Positions 5,495-5,698 of a stretch of 5,698 nucleotides of DNA are shown one piece after another. The notes under the pieces were generated by a model. That model saw only the letters and a list, made by a program, of their open reading frames with translations. It searched no databases and was not told where the DNA came from. This DNA comes from a bacterium (GTDB lineage Bacteria > Patescibacteriota > Dojkabacteria > JAKAPS01 > JAJZLI01): positions 1 to 5,698 of the forward strand of contig JAJZLI010000050.1 of assembly GCA_021803645.1 (NCBI GenBank), given 5' to 3'. The position numbers and the translations under genes were made by a program. Within the stretch, counting starts at the first letter, position 1; each line of letters begins with the position of its first letter.

Positions 5495-5698
5495 ATGCGA
5501 ATATTAGTAACTGGAAGTAGTGGGAGAGTAGGCTATCAGATTTCTAATTATTTCTATAAAAATAAAAATGAAGTTGTTAATATCTTTATGAAAAATAAGA
5601 CAGATTTACCTAATCAGGTTATGTTAGATATTACAAAAAAAGAAAAGGTAGACGAATTATTTAATAGGTATAAACCAGATATTGTTATACATTCTGCA
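5495..5698 (+). CDS. RmlD-like nucleotide-sugar 4-ketoreductase (SDR), 3' partial
   Basis: ATG 5495 opens a frame that runs to the window edge, showing 68 residues. MRILVTGSSGRVG is the NAD(P)-binding GxxGxxG loop right at the N-terminus, as in RmlD-type short-chain reductases. MLDITKKEKVDELF and YKPDIVIHSA (59-68) match the LDIT...KPDxVIHxA pattern typical of dTDP-4-dehydrorhamnose reductase relatives. The catalytic YxxxK lies beyond the window. The gene starts 7 bases after the stop of the 3-dehydratase gene, so it is probably co-transcribed and translationally coupled, since no ribosome site is seen. In this setting it is likely to reduce the C4 keto group of the deoxygenated sugar nucleotide to give the final 3,6-dideoxyhexose. 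The stereochemistry, and whether it also epimerises, cannot be told. Confidence 0.8.
   Translation, partial: MRILVTGSSGRVGYQISNYFYKNKNEVVNIFMKNKTDLPNQVMLDITKKEKVDELFNRYKPDIVIHSA

Noticed and set aside
1..5698. CRISPR array, tRNA or rRNA gene, toxin-antitoxin or defence system
   Set aside because: I found no regularly spaced repeats, no cloverleaf-like sequence and no such protein domains. The window reads as a glycan locus with one IS remnant.

Overview
This is a surface-polysaccharide (glycan) biosynthesis region from an AT-rich genome, most likely archaeal. The archaeal call is an inference. It rests on a TATAAAT box about 30 bases upstream of an ATG with no Shine-Dalgarno motif (a leaderless or short-leader promoter), an AAAGGTG ribosome site before an internal TTG start, heavy use of AGA/AGG and ATA codons, and a transposase remnant resembling archaeal IS5-type elements as I remember them. 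I cannot name the lineage. Thermoplasmatota or Thermoproteota would fit, and an AT-rich bacterium is not excluded.

Layout. Positions 1-1555 (+) carry the C-terminal half of a GT4 glycosyltransferase, cut by the window edge, followed by a complete GT2 glycosyltransferase. Positions 1553-2068 are a decayed IS5-type insertion sequence. Imperfect 16-base terminal inverted repeats flank a frameshifted transposase that has lost the middle of its catalytic domain. Its left end supplies the stop codon of the GT2 gene. Positions 2096-4083 (minus strand) hold a CDP-glucose 4,6-dehydratase (rfbG) and, 14 bases downstream, a GT-A-fold glycosyltransferase-like gene. Positions 4084-4290 are a divergent promoter region with a GC-richer patch. 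Positions 4291-5698 (+) hold an RfbH/ColD-type sugar 3-dehydratase, with histidine in place of the PLP lysine, and the start of an RmlD-like NAD(P)-dependent sugar reductase.

How the genes fit together. RfbG would convert CDP-glucose to CDP-4-keto-6-deoxyglucose. The RfbH-like enzyme would remove the C3 hydroxyl, and the RmlD-like reductase could reduce the 4-keto group, giving a 3,6-dideoxyhexose nucleotide. One or more of the glycosyltransferases would then place it on a glycan. The cytidylyltransferase (RfbF) and any reductase partner of RfbH are not in the window.

The sugar block looks more AT-rich than the GT4/GT2 block, and the dead IS lies exactly between them. The locus therefore looks like a mosaic of two glycan cassettes.
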